Of a stretch of DNA of 64,000 bases, positions 12,961 to 26,374 are shown piece by piece (position 1 is the first letter of the stretch; the number at the start of each line of letters is the position of its first letter). Origin of the DNA: Rotaria sp. Silwood1 (Eukaryota > Rotifera > Eurotatoria > Philodinida > Philodinidae); assembly GCA_905250075.1 (NCBI GenBank), contig CAJNOP010000004.1, positions 5,263,356-5,327,355 on the forward strand, given 5' to 3'. Position numbers and translations under genes: made by a program. The notes under the pieces are model-generated. The model did not search any database and had not been told where the DNA came from. It was given only the letters and a program-made list of their open reading frames with translations.

Positions 12961-14140
12961 TGAATCTGCCAAGTCATTTCACTGTTTTCATCATCATTAT
13001 CCCACAATACATTGTTTTTGTCACATGTTGCTTATTTATACTAATCTTGCGGAAAGTTTTACTAGGGCGAAGAATTTTGTCTACTGCTGTTTGCATTAAC
13101 TTCAACAGTATTAAAATGATCAGTCAGTGTAAGTAAATAAAAAAAAACTAGATTATTTTACTTTTTTGAAAACATACTTTTTTCCAACTCATATTTCATA
13201 GCCAAGTAATTATGAAAAGAAGTTTCATTTTTTTGAGTTTTGTAACTTATTGAAGTCTTTACATGATGTTCGAGAACAGCTTCGATCCGATGGTTTATTA
13301 CTCCAAATACATAGATTTCATGAATGGGTCAAAAATGACTCAACAGGGAGATAAATGGTTAATAAACAACACTTTGATTTCGAAAAAAAACTTCTAAATA
13401 ACATTTACATTTAGAGTAACTAAATGCAATTCTTCTATTTAATCTTTAGACATAAAGAAAGTATTGAAAAAAAAACGTTTATTATATTTTACAAAGTGTT
13501 TATCATCATCTGATACTTCTTTTTCTTGTCCAAAATATAAATATAATCTTAAGTAAGACAAAGCAATTACAGTTGTAGCTTTTCCGATGAGAAAATTATA
13601 GTCATTCTATTTTGAAAGTGAAATGATGTTTCATTTGAAGTATTATATTGATACATAAAACTGAAGATCAGTTTAAAATATAGTTAAATTTGTTATATAT
13701 ATATATATATATATATATCGCTCTCTCTCTCTCTCTCACTCGCTTTCTTAACGAAACTGATTTATCATTATTGAAAAAAGATTATTAAAAGTTTCGAAAT
13801 TAGTAAAGTCATTATTATCAATCTCAATCTTTCTGATATTACTCGATTACAATTATCAGTAATCTCTGCTCGTTATTCGTAAAATTGCATGCAAAAAAAC
13901 GCCGCTTTTGTTTGTTTCATACACTAAAAGCTAGAAGTGATTTGAGACAGATGATTTCCTAAGGAATCACCCATTGATCAAAGGTTTACGTTCAAATAGT
14001 ATACTGACGAAGACATACACCCACGCACGCACACACACACACACACATAAAAGAAAGTGAGAACGAATACATATTCGAAAAAAGAAGAGGAAAGAAAAAG
14101 TAAAACAAGAAAAAAAAACGTGTTTTAAATAACAAGAAAA
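12961..14140. other. Intergenic DNA 3' of TSC22
   Basis: No gene seen. It contains an (AT)n-(CT)n microsatellite at about 13696-13740 and a (CA)n run at about 14024-14047, close to the TSC22 stop codon and therefore probably within or near its 3' UTR. Confidence 0.55.
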
Positions 14141-17100
14141 TCAAGTTGAAGGAAGATTTGTTGATGAAGGTGGTTGTGGTGGTGGTGGTAGTGAGGTAGT
14201 CGATAAAGGCGGTTGTTGTGCAAACGATGAAGGGAGCGATGATACAAAAGCCATTGGTATCGATTGACTAGACGTTATAGACGATGAAGGTATCGAAGCT
14301 GTACCCGTTATGGTTGTTGTAGGATTGGATGGATCATTAGCAGATGATAAACCAGGATATAATGGTATATATTGAGCATAGATTTCACTAGGTACATGCT
14401 GACGAAGAAATGTATTTTCATGTTCAACACTATTCACTTTATCAGTAAGCGTTCGAATTTGTTGACGTAATTCGGTTACTTCTTCACGGACAGCAGATAA
14501 CAAATGCATTTTAACAAGATCCTGAAAATCAAATCAAATCGAATATTCATTTTCAATCAGTCTTGCCAAAATCATTATTTTTTTTTTGTAACATAACACA
14601 GTATGATATGAAATAACTGTGAGATGATTTCATAATTTTCTAATTTTATATAATTATTTCTCATTCAACATGATTTGAATAAATTAAATTCGTCCGGAAA
14701 TGATTATTTGTAATTTGAATTCTGATCACTTTATAATAATATGTTCTTCAAAGGTTCTTTTTTTTTGTCCTGAATTGTTTTTTTCGTACATGTTTGATAA
14801 TAATCTCTGGATGCGATGTCCCCACGAGGGATATTGTCACAATTGATTGATTACTTTTCAATCGAGATCAAGTGTATCATGTAAACTCTCATGAACTATA
14901 AATACTCTAAGAAGAGTTCAAACACTTACAAAAGAGCTACTCGAACTGATCCTCGCTGTTTGAGCTCATATTAAGTTCACAAAGACGTCTCAATAAGACT
15001 TTAGAAAATTCTAAAAAGATTTTTATGGAATTTTTAATATGAAATTTTGGTCATAGATAGACCAGATGATGCTTGGAATGCCCTGAAAGTTTCAGAATAT
15101 TCCCAGACACATCAGTCCTGTCTATGTATAAAACTTCAGGCTGATATTCAGTTATTTGGTTTTCCAGTAAATACCTAAAGCTGGATCAAACATTTAGTCA
15201 AATGGTCATAACTTGAATCCAGAGACCTATGAACACAAATCTCTTAGGATTTCTCTAGTTTTACCAAGGTCTTTTTATGAATATGATATGAACGTAAATG
15301 GTGAGTATCAAGTCAGGTAGTTCGATTGTTAGCTTATTACTATAGAGATATTGCATTTTTTATATCAATGCTGTAGTCCCTCTGAAGAACAACAGGAAAA
15401 ACAAATATTCGAGTTTCTATTTGAAACTTTTCATAAAGACAGATCTTAATAAGAATAGTCTATTGTGAAAATTTTAAATCTTTTCATTGTTTCTATTCTA
15501 AGAGACAGTATTGGTGAAAGCATTTGTTTTACATCGTTCAAAGACACACCGATAGATGCGATATTCGTATTTTAGGATAGGAGTAAATTAAAGGAGCTGA
15601 AATTTCCACAATAAACTGCTCTCATTCTGATCTGTCTCTGTAGAAAATGTCGAGTCACGATTCGAAAAGAAATTTTCTTAGTGTTTTTTTAGAGAAACCA
15701 TGATATTCACTTGAAAAATACTGTTAAAATGTAGTACTTCCACAACAATAAGCTAAAGACTTGAGCTCTTTTCAGATTGTTCATATCTCATTATGGTTTA
15801 CATGGCACACATAATTCTGAGCCCAAAATGATTAATCAGTTAGATGACTTCTTTCGTTAATATTCTTCTCTATTTCGAGTATATACAACCAATATTTCAT
15901 ATATTCTATAAATGAAAATCTATTCTATGAAATATTACTTACCATGGCTGCTGAAATTTTGTTGTCAATATCCGTTGTACTAAAATAAATAGAATGGAAA
16001 AAAATCAATAAATGCACCCCCCCCCACTAGAAAGCATATATCATGCTGATATAGATTAATTTGAGCAAGAGAAGAAAAGCCAAAAATAAGAATTTTTGAG
16101 CATGAATAATAATTGAAAATGTTCTTTTTTTTTTTTAATCGTTTATTTGATTTTCTTTTCTTGAGCATAGTATTTAGCCATGATAAGAAAAAGATATAAG
16201 CGTGAGTATCATTCGATCGATTAATACGGAATCATTTCTGTATATTTCTTTTATCTGATGTGTATGTGCTTTTTTTTTTTTTTATTCAAGTATATTAATG
16301 CATATGCAATGTAATATAAATATGCTTATCTTGTTTTGAATACCTGCGCTGTCGCCTATTTCTTAAACGCACTCGTCTCTCTGATAAACTGAAGCTTGAA
16401 AATTGGCGAAAGCAGGAAAAAGAATAACAAAAACAATGAAATAAACAATGATTTTTTTAACTTACTTATTTTGTTTTGTTGGGGTTGTTAGTTCTTTAAG
16501 AATCTCGTTAGCTATTTCTGTATTTTGACCACTTTCACTATTTAATAAGCCCATTGCAGCAGCAGCTGTAACAACTGCAGTTTGTGCAGCTGTTTGCGTT
16601 AAATTTAATGATGGACCAGCTGTTCCATATGGCCATATGTCATTTAATGAAGCTGTCGGTGCTTTATTTGGACTAGTCATATTACTTGGATTATTTGTTT
16701 GTATTGTTATAGGAGACATAAGTGTTCGTGATGGTTGTTGAATATGTGATAATGAAGGTGATGTTGATAATAAATCAGTAATATATGTAGGATTTGTTGC
16801 TGTTGTTGTTTTTAGTGTATCAGTATTAGCATTATTGCTTATTATTGTAACAGGTTTTGTTTGAGCTATTGCATTAGTACCATTTGTTTGTGTTGTTAAA
16901 AGTTTTGTTGGTACTGATGTTGTTGTTGTCGTTGCTTTCGGTATAATTGGTGGTTGTAGAGAAGTTTTTGTTGCTGCTGTATCTTGTTTAGGTGAAGTAA
17001 GAATTGGTGCTTGTTGTGGTTGTTGTTGTGTAGATGGTACTTGATGAGAGTGTATTTGTTGTTGTTGTTGTTGTTGTATGTCAGTAATATTGTTTGGAAT

Positions 17101-20004
17101 AGCTTGGGCGAGTGATGTTGGCCGTGCTGTTGGTGGAATAATTGTTGATGGCTGTGCAGCAGAATGATAAGTTGGCATAGTTGCATAAGGAGAAGCAGTA
17201 GTTAATGGTGCTTGTGAAACATATGTTGAATGAGGATGTTGAGGAGCATATATAAATGGTGCAGTCGATGCTGCAGCTATTTGAGCATTTTGTAAGTGAT
17301 CAGAAGTCGGATTCGGATATAGATTAGAAGGGATCACTGGATTTTCACTAGTTCCATCTGGAACTAAAAGAAAGAATAAAAATCAAACCATTTTATAATA
17401 TAGATTTTAAAAGACTAATATACAGTAGGTACTAAAATAAGATTTATTTTCAAGTTTTATTTTTCTACTAACATAATCAATAGAAAGAATTTGAATAGAA
17501 CAAATGATTTTCAACAAGGATATAAGGAAATCAAAATCATTATCAGATTTTAAAAAATATGGACTCCGAAAAATCATAATGTTTTCAATATGATTTTTAT
17601 TTCAACTATATAGCATGAAAGAGTAAACAATTCTCTAAAAAATCAAACATCCATGAGTTCTTTACAACGTTTTGTAGTTGAGATACAACAATTTGATTAA
17701 AGATGAAACAATGACTATTTTACAAGAAGTAAAGAGAATAGCTCCTAAAAACTGGGAAATGAAATTTTCTTTTTTTTTTTTCGAAGATAGCGACACATTT
17801 TAAAGATACCATTCTAAGTTGATTCGATAGAGAATTTTTCGATTTACAAAACTATTGAATTTGTTCTTTTACTAAGTTTCTTTTGTCATAGAAAAAGTGA
17901 AAAGATTGATGAAATAATTCTTAAAACTATCTTTAAATCACAGTTCTGTCGAAATTTGAAATATGCTGCAAGATACATAGTGAAATATTACATCTCGCAA
18001 TGTTGCACAATACCATAAAAAGTAGCCTAGGCTGGCTGAGTGGCATCGCCATCTGACTCTTGAGTCAGATTCTAGAGTTTCGATACTCTGCCTGAGCACT
18101 ATTCTGTGTCATCGATGATCAAAGCCAATGATCTTCGCGCCACAACACTAATTGATTACTTTATGCAAACTGTTTATTGATCGACTCGACTGTTTCTCGA
18201 ACTTGATTTACACTAATTACTTGTAGAAAACGCGAAAGCGATTAGAAACCGGGACTTAGGGTCTAGTTTCTGTACTCATACAAATTGAATAAAAATAAAG
18301 CACTTATTAAAAAAAAAAAAAAAAAAAAAAATACCATAAAAAGTCATTTAGAAAACGACATAAAAGATTCTTTAGGGAAGTTAAATTTAACAGATCTTTG
18401 TTATCCGGCGTAAATGTTACATCATTTTGTCTAGAATGGAATTGACCATCAGATAATAAAACATTAAACCATTCATAGAACACGTCAATTTTTTGAAAAC
18501 AATAGACCACCAGAGGTTCATTAGAAACTTTTTCTACTTGAATGACATCATCAGAAGGCTTGAAAATATGAACTTCGCTATCTATGAATGCTAAATGCTT
18601 TATATTTAATATCGAACCTGTTGAACATAATTTTGCGTAAAACGTTAAATGTGTGCAAAAAATAGTAGGAGATCGTGTTGAATAATGAAGGAGAAGTTAA
18701 TTTTTCGTCGTCAAGAACAATTTATTAAAAAAAGCCGAAGTTCACATTATTTGTTGGCGATCCATTAGTATAAAACATACGACTTCTAAGATTTTAGTGA
18801 GATTACTATATCTCAGATAAAAAAGAAACGCTTCAGAGAGCTTGTCAACATCTCATTTTGCAGACAATTATTTACTTTATCGTTCTATGTCATCGCCTAA
18901 ATGAAACAATATTTACATGCTCTAGGTAATGAAAAACTAGGCTTTTTGGAAATCTTCATTTTGTCTTATATCCTTGTTGGAAATCATTTTATCTAGTCAA
19001 AATCTTTCTAATGCTTACGACAATGAAAAAAAAAATCATATTTAATAATTTTTTTTGTTTTTGTTATCTCTGCTAATAAAACGTTTCAATATACCTGTTT
19101 CCGGAAGTCGTAAAGGTTCACCGAGATTTCCAGTTGGTAATCGAGATGTTTGTTGTTGTGGTGGTGGCATTGTTGGAGGTAGAAAAGAATTTGTAGCAGC
19201 TAAAGCAGCCCATTGAGCAGCATATGGTGAATAAGGTGGTAGCAATATTTGATAATAACCAAATTGTGGATGACCTGATAAAATATACGCTTGATTTGGT
19301 GCTGCAAGATTAGGTAATGCTGTCGGTGGATAAGCAGAAAGAAGACCAGCTGGTGGTGGAACATTAGCTGCTGGCATAACTGTTGTTGGATTGTTCATTG
19401 CTAATCGTTGTTGTTGTTGTTGTTGTTGTTGCTGTTGTTGTTGAAAAGCAGTTGCAGCTGCAGCAGCAGCTGACTAAAAAAAACAACAACAAAATTTCAT
19501 TTTTGTTAATGTGAAACAAAAAAGCAAAATTCTTACAGCAGCTGTTGCAGCAAGTGTTGCTGATGAAGTAACATTTGAATCCGCATGTACATTGGGTGGT
19601 ATATTAGATGGTATTGTTGTTATTGGTGCTGTTGCTGGCATAGTTGATGTATTGGAATTGTTTACAGGTTCATTTTCAATAGAATTAGTCACCGGTGGAT
19701 TATTTAGAGTTGCAATATTTTCAGGCGGTTCATAATCATTTACTTTCCAACGACCGCGTACAAAATTTCTATCAACACGAATCATTTGAAAACGTGATGG
19801 ACATACAGATTCATCAGTAGTTGTAGTAGTAGACGATGATGCTACTGGTGGTGGAGGCGGCAGTTGTTGACCAACAATAGAAGTTGTTTCATCATGAGCA
19901 TTAACTGGATTTGTTGGTAATTTATCAACATTAACAACATGAAATTTTCCAATTAATTGTTCATTATTTTGTGTCGAATGATTTACTGTTGATGGACCAT
20001 TCAT
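14141..20004 (-). CDS. TSC22D: Long-isoform TSC22 domain (TSC22D/bunched-type) protein
   Basis: TSC22 proteins are leucine-zipper proteins acting in growth, stress and volume signalling; long isoforms carry extra N-terminal motifs. Minus-strand exons: 20004-19537, 19473-19095, 17363-16466, an optional 45-nt exon 16388-16344, 15979-15943 and 14521-14141. All phases agree and give 735 residues (720 without the small exon). The C-terminal TSC box is unmistakable: IDNKISAAMDLVKMHLLSAV, then REEVTELRQQIRTLTDKV. The N terminus has the long-isoform motif SRFQMIRVD...RGRWKVND at residues 70-90, and GKFHVVNVD at 19-27 may be a second, degenerate copy. Between them lie long Gln-, Ala-, Pro- and Thr-rich disordered stretches. 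The start ATG at 20004 lies 38 bp downstream of the CCZ1 stop on the same strand. A SINE lies in the 1.7 kb second intron. Confidence 0.93.
14940..15320 (+). repeat. Dispersed repeat family A, copy 1 (TSC22 intron)
   Basis: This intronic segment aligns by eye with 22030-22500 in the CCZ1 intron. Shared, diverged landmarks in the same order are TCGCTGTTTGAGCTCATATT, ATAGATAGA, TGAAAGTTTCA and a CATAACTT...AGACCTA block. Similarity is about two thirds over the best parts, consistent with an old interspersed repeat. Confidence 0.45.
18009..18344 (+). mobile_element. tRNA-derived SINE with target-site duplication
   Basis: An approximately 300-bp element (18024-18329) lies in TSC22 intron 2, opposite to the gene. 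Its 5' end is tRNA-like: A-box TGGCTGAGTGG, then an anticodon-arm-like hairpin CTGACTCTTGAGTCAG, then B-box-like GTTTCGATACT. A body without tRNA similarity follows and ends in a run of about 22 A. The sequence AATACCATAAAAAGT occurs immediately before the element (18009-18023) and again right after the A-tail (18330-18344). This is a perfect 15-bp target-site duplication, as expected for LINE-mediated retroposition. The intact duplication and tail indicate recent insertion. Confidence 0.92.
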
Positions 20005-20042
20005 AATTCTTTTGTTTTTCTATTCTGTTGTATTCACTTCGC

Positions 20043-23000
20043 TTAATAAATAAGAACTAGATTTACTGATAATCGTATCATACCGGAGGTTTTTGCTGAT
20101 TCTTTTTTGTCTACAAAAAAACAATATCCATTCAAAAAAAAAAAATTAATAAATATAGAAAATTAAATGCTTAAATTTATTATGAAAGAAAAAGAAACAC
20201 ACATATTATTATAGAACTAATCATTCTAAGAGTAGAATATTATTAAATTGTGTAGAAAATATTTGCTTGATTTTATCTAAATGAAAAGTTAATACGATTG
20301 TTAATGTAAAAATAAGAAAAAACAAGAAAATATTTTACCACTTATTTCTTTTAAATTTGCATTTTTTTGGTTTATAATTACTAATAATTCACGCATATCG
20401 GATCGTTTAGCAACAATCCATGGATCATTTTCACGTTTAACCATTACTTCACCAGACGGATGAAACCTTAAAATATTCACGTTTGCAAATTACAAATAAT
20501 TGAATTTCTTTTCTCTTTATTTTTGATTGTTTAATTAGAATTTCGAGATTTTTTAATGATTTTTTTTGTTTCATATGATATGAAAAAATTCTGAAGAGTA
20601 TTAAATAATTTATGTCTTATATTCTAAGTTAAAGATTGTGACTTATGATTAGAAAAACAAAGTTCCTATAGATGTATCATACCATTGTAAATCTTCAGCA
20701 AGTGTATTCATAATACCACAAATAGTATTATTTGGTTCTCGATTCCAATCCACAGTTGATGAATGTGCCATATTCATTTTATTAAAATAAACATTTCGCA
20801 CATTAATATCAATTCTATAAATAAATAACTATAGATATAGTTTTTTTTTATAATTTTATTTTAATTTAAAATACATACGTAGGATTTTTTTTTCGTGAAT
20901 TTTCTTCAAAACATGGTAAAATTTCTTCGAAATCTTTTTTTAATAATTCAATTTTTGATAAAGTTTTTTCATTGTTAGATAACTCTTCATCTTTAATAAT
21001 AATAAATATATATATATATATAGACATATACATACATATTTAATAAATTTTTACCATTTTGAAAAATACCAAAAATAGTAAATAAATTTAAATTCATCAC
21101 AACTATTCGATGTGATGTAGCTGGATTTCCCAAAAAAAATTCTTGACTAATTAAATCTGTTGATATTGTCATTTCATCAGATGGATTTGCACTTGTATCG
21201 ACTGTTAAATATCTATAAAAGATTATATATGGATCAATGCTTAAAAGAAAGAAAGATCACGATTACACATATGACAAGTTAACCTTCTGATTTCTATGAC
21301 GTACTTTTTATCATAGGACAACCAATAAAAAATAGGAAATAAAATCATTTTTCATTTTCTAATCTTTATATGATTGGAATTAATATCAATCTTGAAGTCC
21401 CAGGAGATTTTTTTTCTTTTTTAGAATTATAAATCACCTTGAAAAGAAGAAAAAAAGTTTATTTATTTTTTTTTTGTCTTAATCGCTTTACTATTGAAAT
21501 TTAAAACGATTTATATTTGCAATATGATCCGAACTTCTCTAACGACCTTTTTTCTTTTTTGTATTTACTAATATACATAAAGCGTAGAATGGATGTCCTT
21601 ATTCGTTGTATTTAATAAATATTCTCGTAGAACACACGTTCTCTATATTAATTCCTACAACTCATATTATTAAGAAATGTATTCTATCATATTTGTGTTA
21701 CGTACAGATTTTCGAAACAAAAGTAAATTTATTCATCTATGGAAATTTTTATTGAAAGTAAAAGTCAAAAACTTATAGTCGATTATCAAGAAATTTCTGC
21801 AATGATCAAAATTTTCTGGAAACAGGTATATTTTCGAAAGGTTCATTTCAATTGCTTTAATGATAATTACATTAATTTTCTAACTTTCAAATTTGTATAG
21901 AAATCATTTCTGAAATTAGATATTTTATGAAGAAAATCTACTTTTATAGAAGTTTGAACACTACTATCATATTCGACAGTCAATTAATTGTTAATCATTA
22001 AAAAAATAGTGGATTTACGAAGTAACTTCTCCAAGTGACACTCGCTATTCGAACTTATATTGAACCTACAAACAAGTCTTAGGAAGATTAGCAAAAACTT
22101 AAAAGAGTTCGTCTTCATGGACTTGGATCGCTGGGTTATATGATTAGTTTAGTAGATTTTTGTTGCTAAAATTTCTTTTTCTATAGATAGATGTAATAAC
22201 TCTTAGAATATCTTGAAAGTTTCAATTGAAAAGAATGTTCCTTTGTCACAAATATCAAGATCACTTGAAAATTTAATACTTCGATGAAGAAACATTTTCT
22301 TCGAGTGAAATTTTTAAGATATTATAACAATCATCAGATCTATCTATGAACAAAAGTTTGAATCAAAATGTCATGGTATTCGGCTTTTTCAAAAAATATA
22401 AATCGAAAGTTCAGTAAACGAGTTATAACTCGACGCCGAACCCTTTTAGGCTTTTTGCTATTCTCACTGAGACCTACCTGTGAATCGAACATAAGCTCAA
22501 ACGATGGATATCACTTGAAATACTTTCAACACAAGCAATCAACTATCATGATGAAACTATTTTATGATCAATAGGATATCTAGATATATAACTGATTGTC
22601 ATACATTCATTTTGTCTATGAATAGAAAAACTACTATCTGGATAATTAATATAACAATTGAAAAATTACTTTTCATTGATTTTTATGTTTTTTTTTCGTA
22701 AGCTATTCTATGAGTATAATTCTTAGTTTGTTACTAATTTCCTTTGTTTCTTCTAATATTGAATCGATCTTTCGTCTTAATAATTCAAGTGATTTTCCCA
22801 TATAAATTTATTGCTTAGATCATAATAAATGTACTATTTCATGTTTTTTCATGATTCAAAATATCTTATTCTATATAATCATTTTGAAGAGCGAGTTTTA
22901 TTATACTTTTCTTTACTCACGATAATTCTACAAGAATATTTTATTATATAAAATAAGTCAAGACCTTTGCTGCCTATGCTTTTTATATGTATTATGTTAA

Positions 23001-24975
23001 CTGTATATAATTTGATAGAAACTTTGTTTTTTTTTCGCATATACATTACAGAGAAAATATAATTTATAATATTGATATGTTAATTTTCCTTTTTTACCTG
23101 ATCGTAGATGTATTTGGTAATGTTTTAATTTGTGACCAATAATGAAGTCGAAAAAATGAATAGATTATACTAGTTTCATCTTGATTAAGACCACTCCTTA
23201 AATATATATATATATTAAAAATAGTTATTTGACACAGAAATTTTTATTTAATATACCATATAAGTTGAGTTCTATATAGAAACAATGTTTCTTTCAATGA
23301 TGTAAAACGTAATTCAAATCGTCGTAAAATTGATTGAATTTTTATATAGAGTAGTTTGTCAACTGGAAAAAATTGTACACCAAAATATGAAGAATCAATT
23401 GTTATATCAGTTATCATTCTATGTAAATGATATTGAATAAACTAAATAAAATAAATTTATTTAAGAGTACAACAACAACAAAGCAAATTCTAGAATTTAT
23501 CATGCAAAATAGATGAAGTTTCTATAAATTTTTAATATATCAGTTCAAAAAGTCATGATGAATAACCATTTTTTTCAGTTAAACATTATTCTAAGGTTGT
23601 TTCACATCTATAAAACTTTATAAGATTGATATTAAAACTATTTAGCAAGTATCAATCGGTATTAATATTATATATAGAAAATTCTTTTTAGTATTATGAT
23701 AGTCGATATTTTTTTTTTGTTTTATGTATGTAACCTTGATTTGTCTCATGGATAATTGAAATTTCTTAAATTAGTAGTAATGTTTTAAAAGTTTACTCGT
23801 CACAAACTTATTAACATATACAAACACAAGGTACTAAGTGCATTGATAAATTTTGCAATTTACAAAATACTTCTAATTTTATTGTCGTAAAGTTTTATAG
23901 ATAAAACAACATCATAAAAAAATGTAACATTGAATAAGAGCATTAGTCATGACTGTCGAATTGCTATAATTAAAAACAAAAACAACCTTAGGAAGTTACT
24001 CTAATATGTGCCGTCAAAAAAAAACATTAATGAAATAATTTTATATTTGCATTACGAATACAAAAAACTAGATCATTCATTATGACCCATCTGTTATATA
24101 TTTTAAACATAAAATTATTTATCATAAGGAAAATCTTCAAACATAACCGTAGATTAAATCTTCATAGGAAATTAATTTTGTATTTTATTCTTTTTCTTCT
24201 CTTCTATCAATATAGTACTCCAAACATAAACCTTTTTACCTTATTAAAATATTCTTCAAGTACATTTTTTAATACTTCTATATCATTATGTTGAACTAAT
24301 GCTGACATTGTACCATGTTGTAACTTGATAAATTTACAAAAAAAAAAAAAATCAAAATATTTCATTGTTAGTTTTATATATTTTTTGTTTTTTGATTACT
24401 TACAATAAAATATCGATAAGACATTTTTAAAATTGATAACATAAGTCTATCATTAATATGTTCATCACAATATTCGATAAGTAATTTCTCATTTTTTTTT
24501 CGTTCAACATTTGGAACATGAAGTGTCTTAAATAAAATGCAACAATAAATATTGAATTTTGTTTATTTTTTTTTTACCATAGCAAGAGATATATCATTTT
24601 CAACTTTATAAAATAAAAGACGAGTCTTTTGTAAATGTACACATTCACATGGATCATCAAAAGAAAATGTTCTTGAAAAAATAAAGTTTTTTTATTTTTT
24701 TTTTTATTTTATAATATTAAATATACTCGGTAAATTTAACTAAACCTTCACAATAACCAATTGTACGTATTTGACGATCGATATCTACATTTGATGGATA
24801 ATAATAAAGAATTTTTCGATGTTCCTAAATAATTATTTATTATTAAAATAAAAGAAAATATATGATTTATTTTAAAATATCAAACCTGTCCTTCTTTTTC
24901 ACATAATAATGGACAAAAAATAAAATAATCAACAAGATAAATATTTGATGAATTATGTTCATTTGTTGATGTCAT
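20043..24975 (-). CDS. CCZ1: CCZ1, vacuolar fusion protein (apparent 1-nt frameshift in exon 3)
   Basis: CCZ1 pairs with MON1 as the guanine-nucleotide exchange factor for Rab7 in endosome maturation. Twelve minus-strand exons: 24975-24886, 24824-24727, 24672-24578, 24526-24404, 24323-24240, 23441-23257, 23196-23098, 21212-21055, 20990-20879, 20814-20683, 20466-20339, 20110-20043. The start LVDYFIFCPLLCEKEGQ, then HRKILYYYPSNV and IRTIGYCEGLVKFTE, match the N-terminal longin region. FFPVDKLLYIKIQSIL, LYRTQLIWSGLNQDE and, near the end, KRSDMRELLVIINQKNANL match the rest of the family. The length (about 457 codons) is normal. In exon 3 a run of five T (24659-24663 on the complement) puts the sequence one base out of frame. 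Both flanking reading frames are conserved, so an assembly homopolymer error is more likely than a dead gene. Confidence 0.92.
21213..23097 (-). other. Long CCZ1 intron
   Basis: This 1.9 kb intron between CCZ1 exons 7 and 8 contains a diverged copy of dispersed repeat family A at about 22030-22500. I see no coding exon in it. Confidence 0.65.
22030..22500 (+). repeat. Dispersed repeat family A, copy 2 (CCZ1 intron)
   Basis: Landmarks TCGCTATTCGAACTTATATT, ATAGATAGAT, TGAAAGTTTCAA and TTATAACTC...GAGACCTACC follow the same order as at 14940-15320. The two copies are diverged and share no obvious termini. Confidence 0.45.
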
Positions 24976-26374
24976 TGAATGTTATTTATTTGTATTAGTA
25001 CAATTCGTTGCTATTTTGACTCTCAAGAGAATTCAATCATTAGTGTTTCTTTCTTTTTTTTTTTTTTTTTTTTTCAAAAACAACACTTGGACTTTGTGTT
25101 CATTTTTTATGATTGGATATTTAAAATAAGAAATAGAAACTATAACATACGCCACTCGAAGGAAGTTGAATTCATTGATTATTAACTACATCTATCGAAT
25201 TGAAATTTAAAAAGTTACTTCAATGATGTTCGTTTTGATTATAAAAAAATTTATCTTGAAATTTTAAGGAATATTTTATCAAATATCATAAATAATTATT
25301 ATAATATTTATCATATTATCAATGGAAAATAGATTTCATCAATAAAAATCTTTCATTCATTCTATGTGAGATTGAGTTTGAATGCTATTTTTGGAATGTA
25401 GAATTTCATCTTCAATGTCAGTACTCGAAACAAGTTATTTAGAAATTCTACTTGAGTATAATATAATAATAGACATTTTGCTTGAATTGCTCTTGAATAT
25501 TTATTATTTATGGCTTCTATTAGATACAAGAGTATATGAACATTATCGATATCAACTATTAATTTCGTTATTATACATACAATAATATACGTTGATACTC
25601 TGACTACAAATCTTATTACTATTCTTCTCATATATTTCAATAATTTTCATAAAACTTATGTGAGAATTTCTTATAAAAAATTTTCATATCCTAAACTAAT
25701 TTGTCGAATGAATGCTTTCCTATTGATAATATACTTTATTTACAAATAGCTACGATTACTACGCTCGTATTTACTGAAAATAGAAAAACAAAGGCATAAC
25801 CACGTGTGTATTAACGTGACAAATACTTGGAGATGACCTTTTCCTAAGTGCAAAACAAATATTATTAATATTTTTTGCATCAGACAATGATCTAAGAACT
25901 GACATCGATCGAACATGCGTAAATGCATGATGACTAATCAATCACGTTATCTATTAAAGTCACATTTTTTTTATTACGTTAAAAAAAACTAACATAAACT
26001 AAAATTAAATGAATACAAAATTCTGAACTGATATATTTATTAATAAAAATAAAAATAAAAGATATGAACTATTTATCAACTAATTTTCTTAAAATTTATT
26101 TTCATTCTGATAGTTTTATGTTTAGTGAATACTTGACAAATATATCTTCATTTCTTTTCTTTTTATTGTTGATCATAAATTTCTTTAATATGATTTTGAT
26201 AATAGAGACTATTCATTTTTACATACTTCTTCTATGCTATAAAACTTCTGAGATTCTATATATCAACATGATCAATTGTATTTTATCTACTTGTCATTTA
26301 TTGAGATAAATTTTGTGGGTTGTATATATATATATACACATATATTTTAAACTGTTGAATAAGAATTCTTAGTA
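24976..26374. other. Divergent promoter region CCZ1 / CFAP263
   Basis: 1.4 kb between the start codons of two divergently transcribed genes. A poly-T run of about 20 (25045-25074) lies near CCZ1. The open frames here on either strand are low-complexity and show no recognisable domain. I found no RFX X-box in it by eye, although CFAP263 is a ciliary gene. Confidence 0.55.

Noticed and set aside
13696-14047. (AT)n(CT)n and (CA)n runs as a regulatory element of TSC22
   Set aside because: Ordinary microsatellites; nothing beyond composition supports a regulatory role.
18307-18510. Minus-strand frame next to the SINE
   Set aside because: It runs into the SINE A-tail (poly-Phe end) and has no family similarity.
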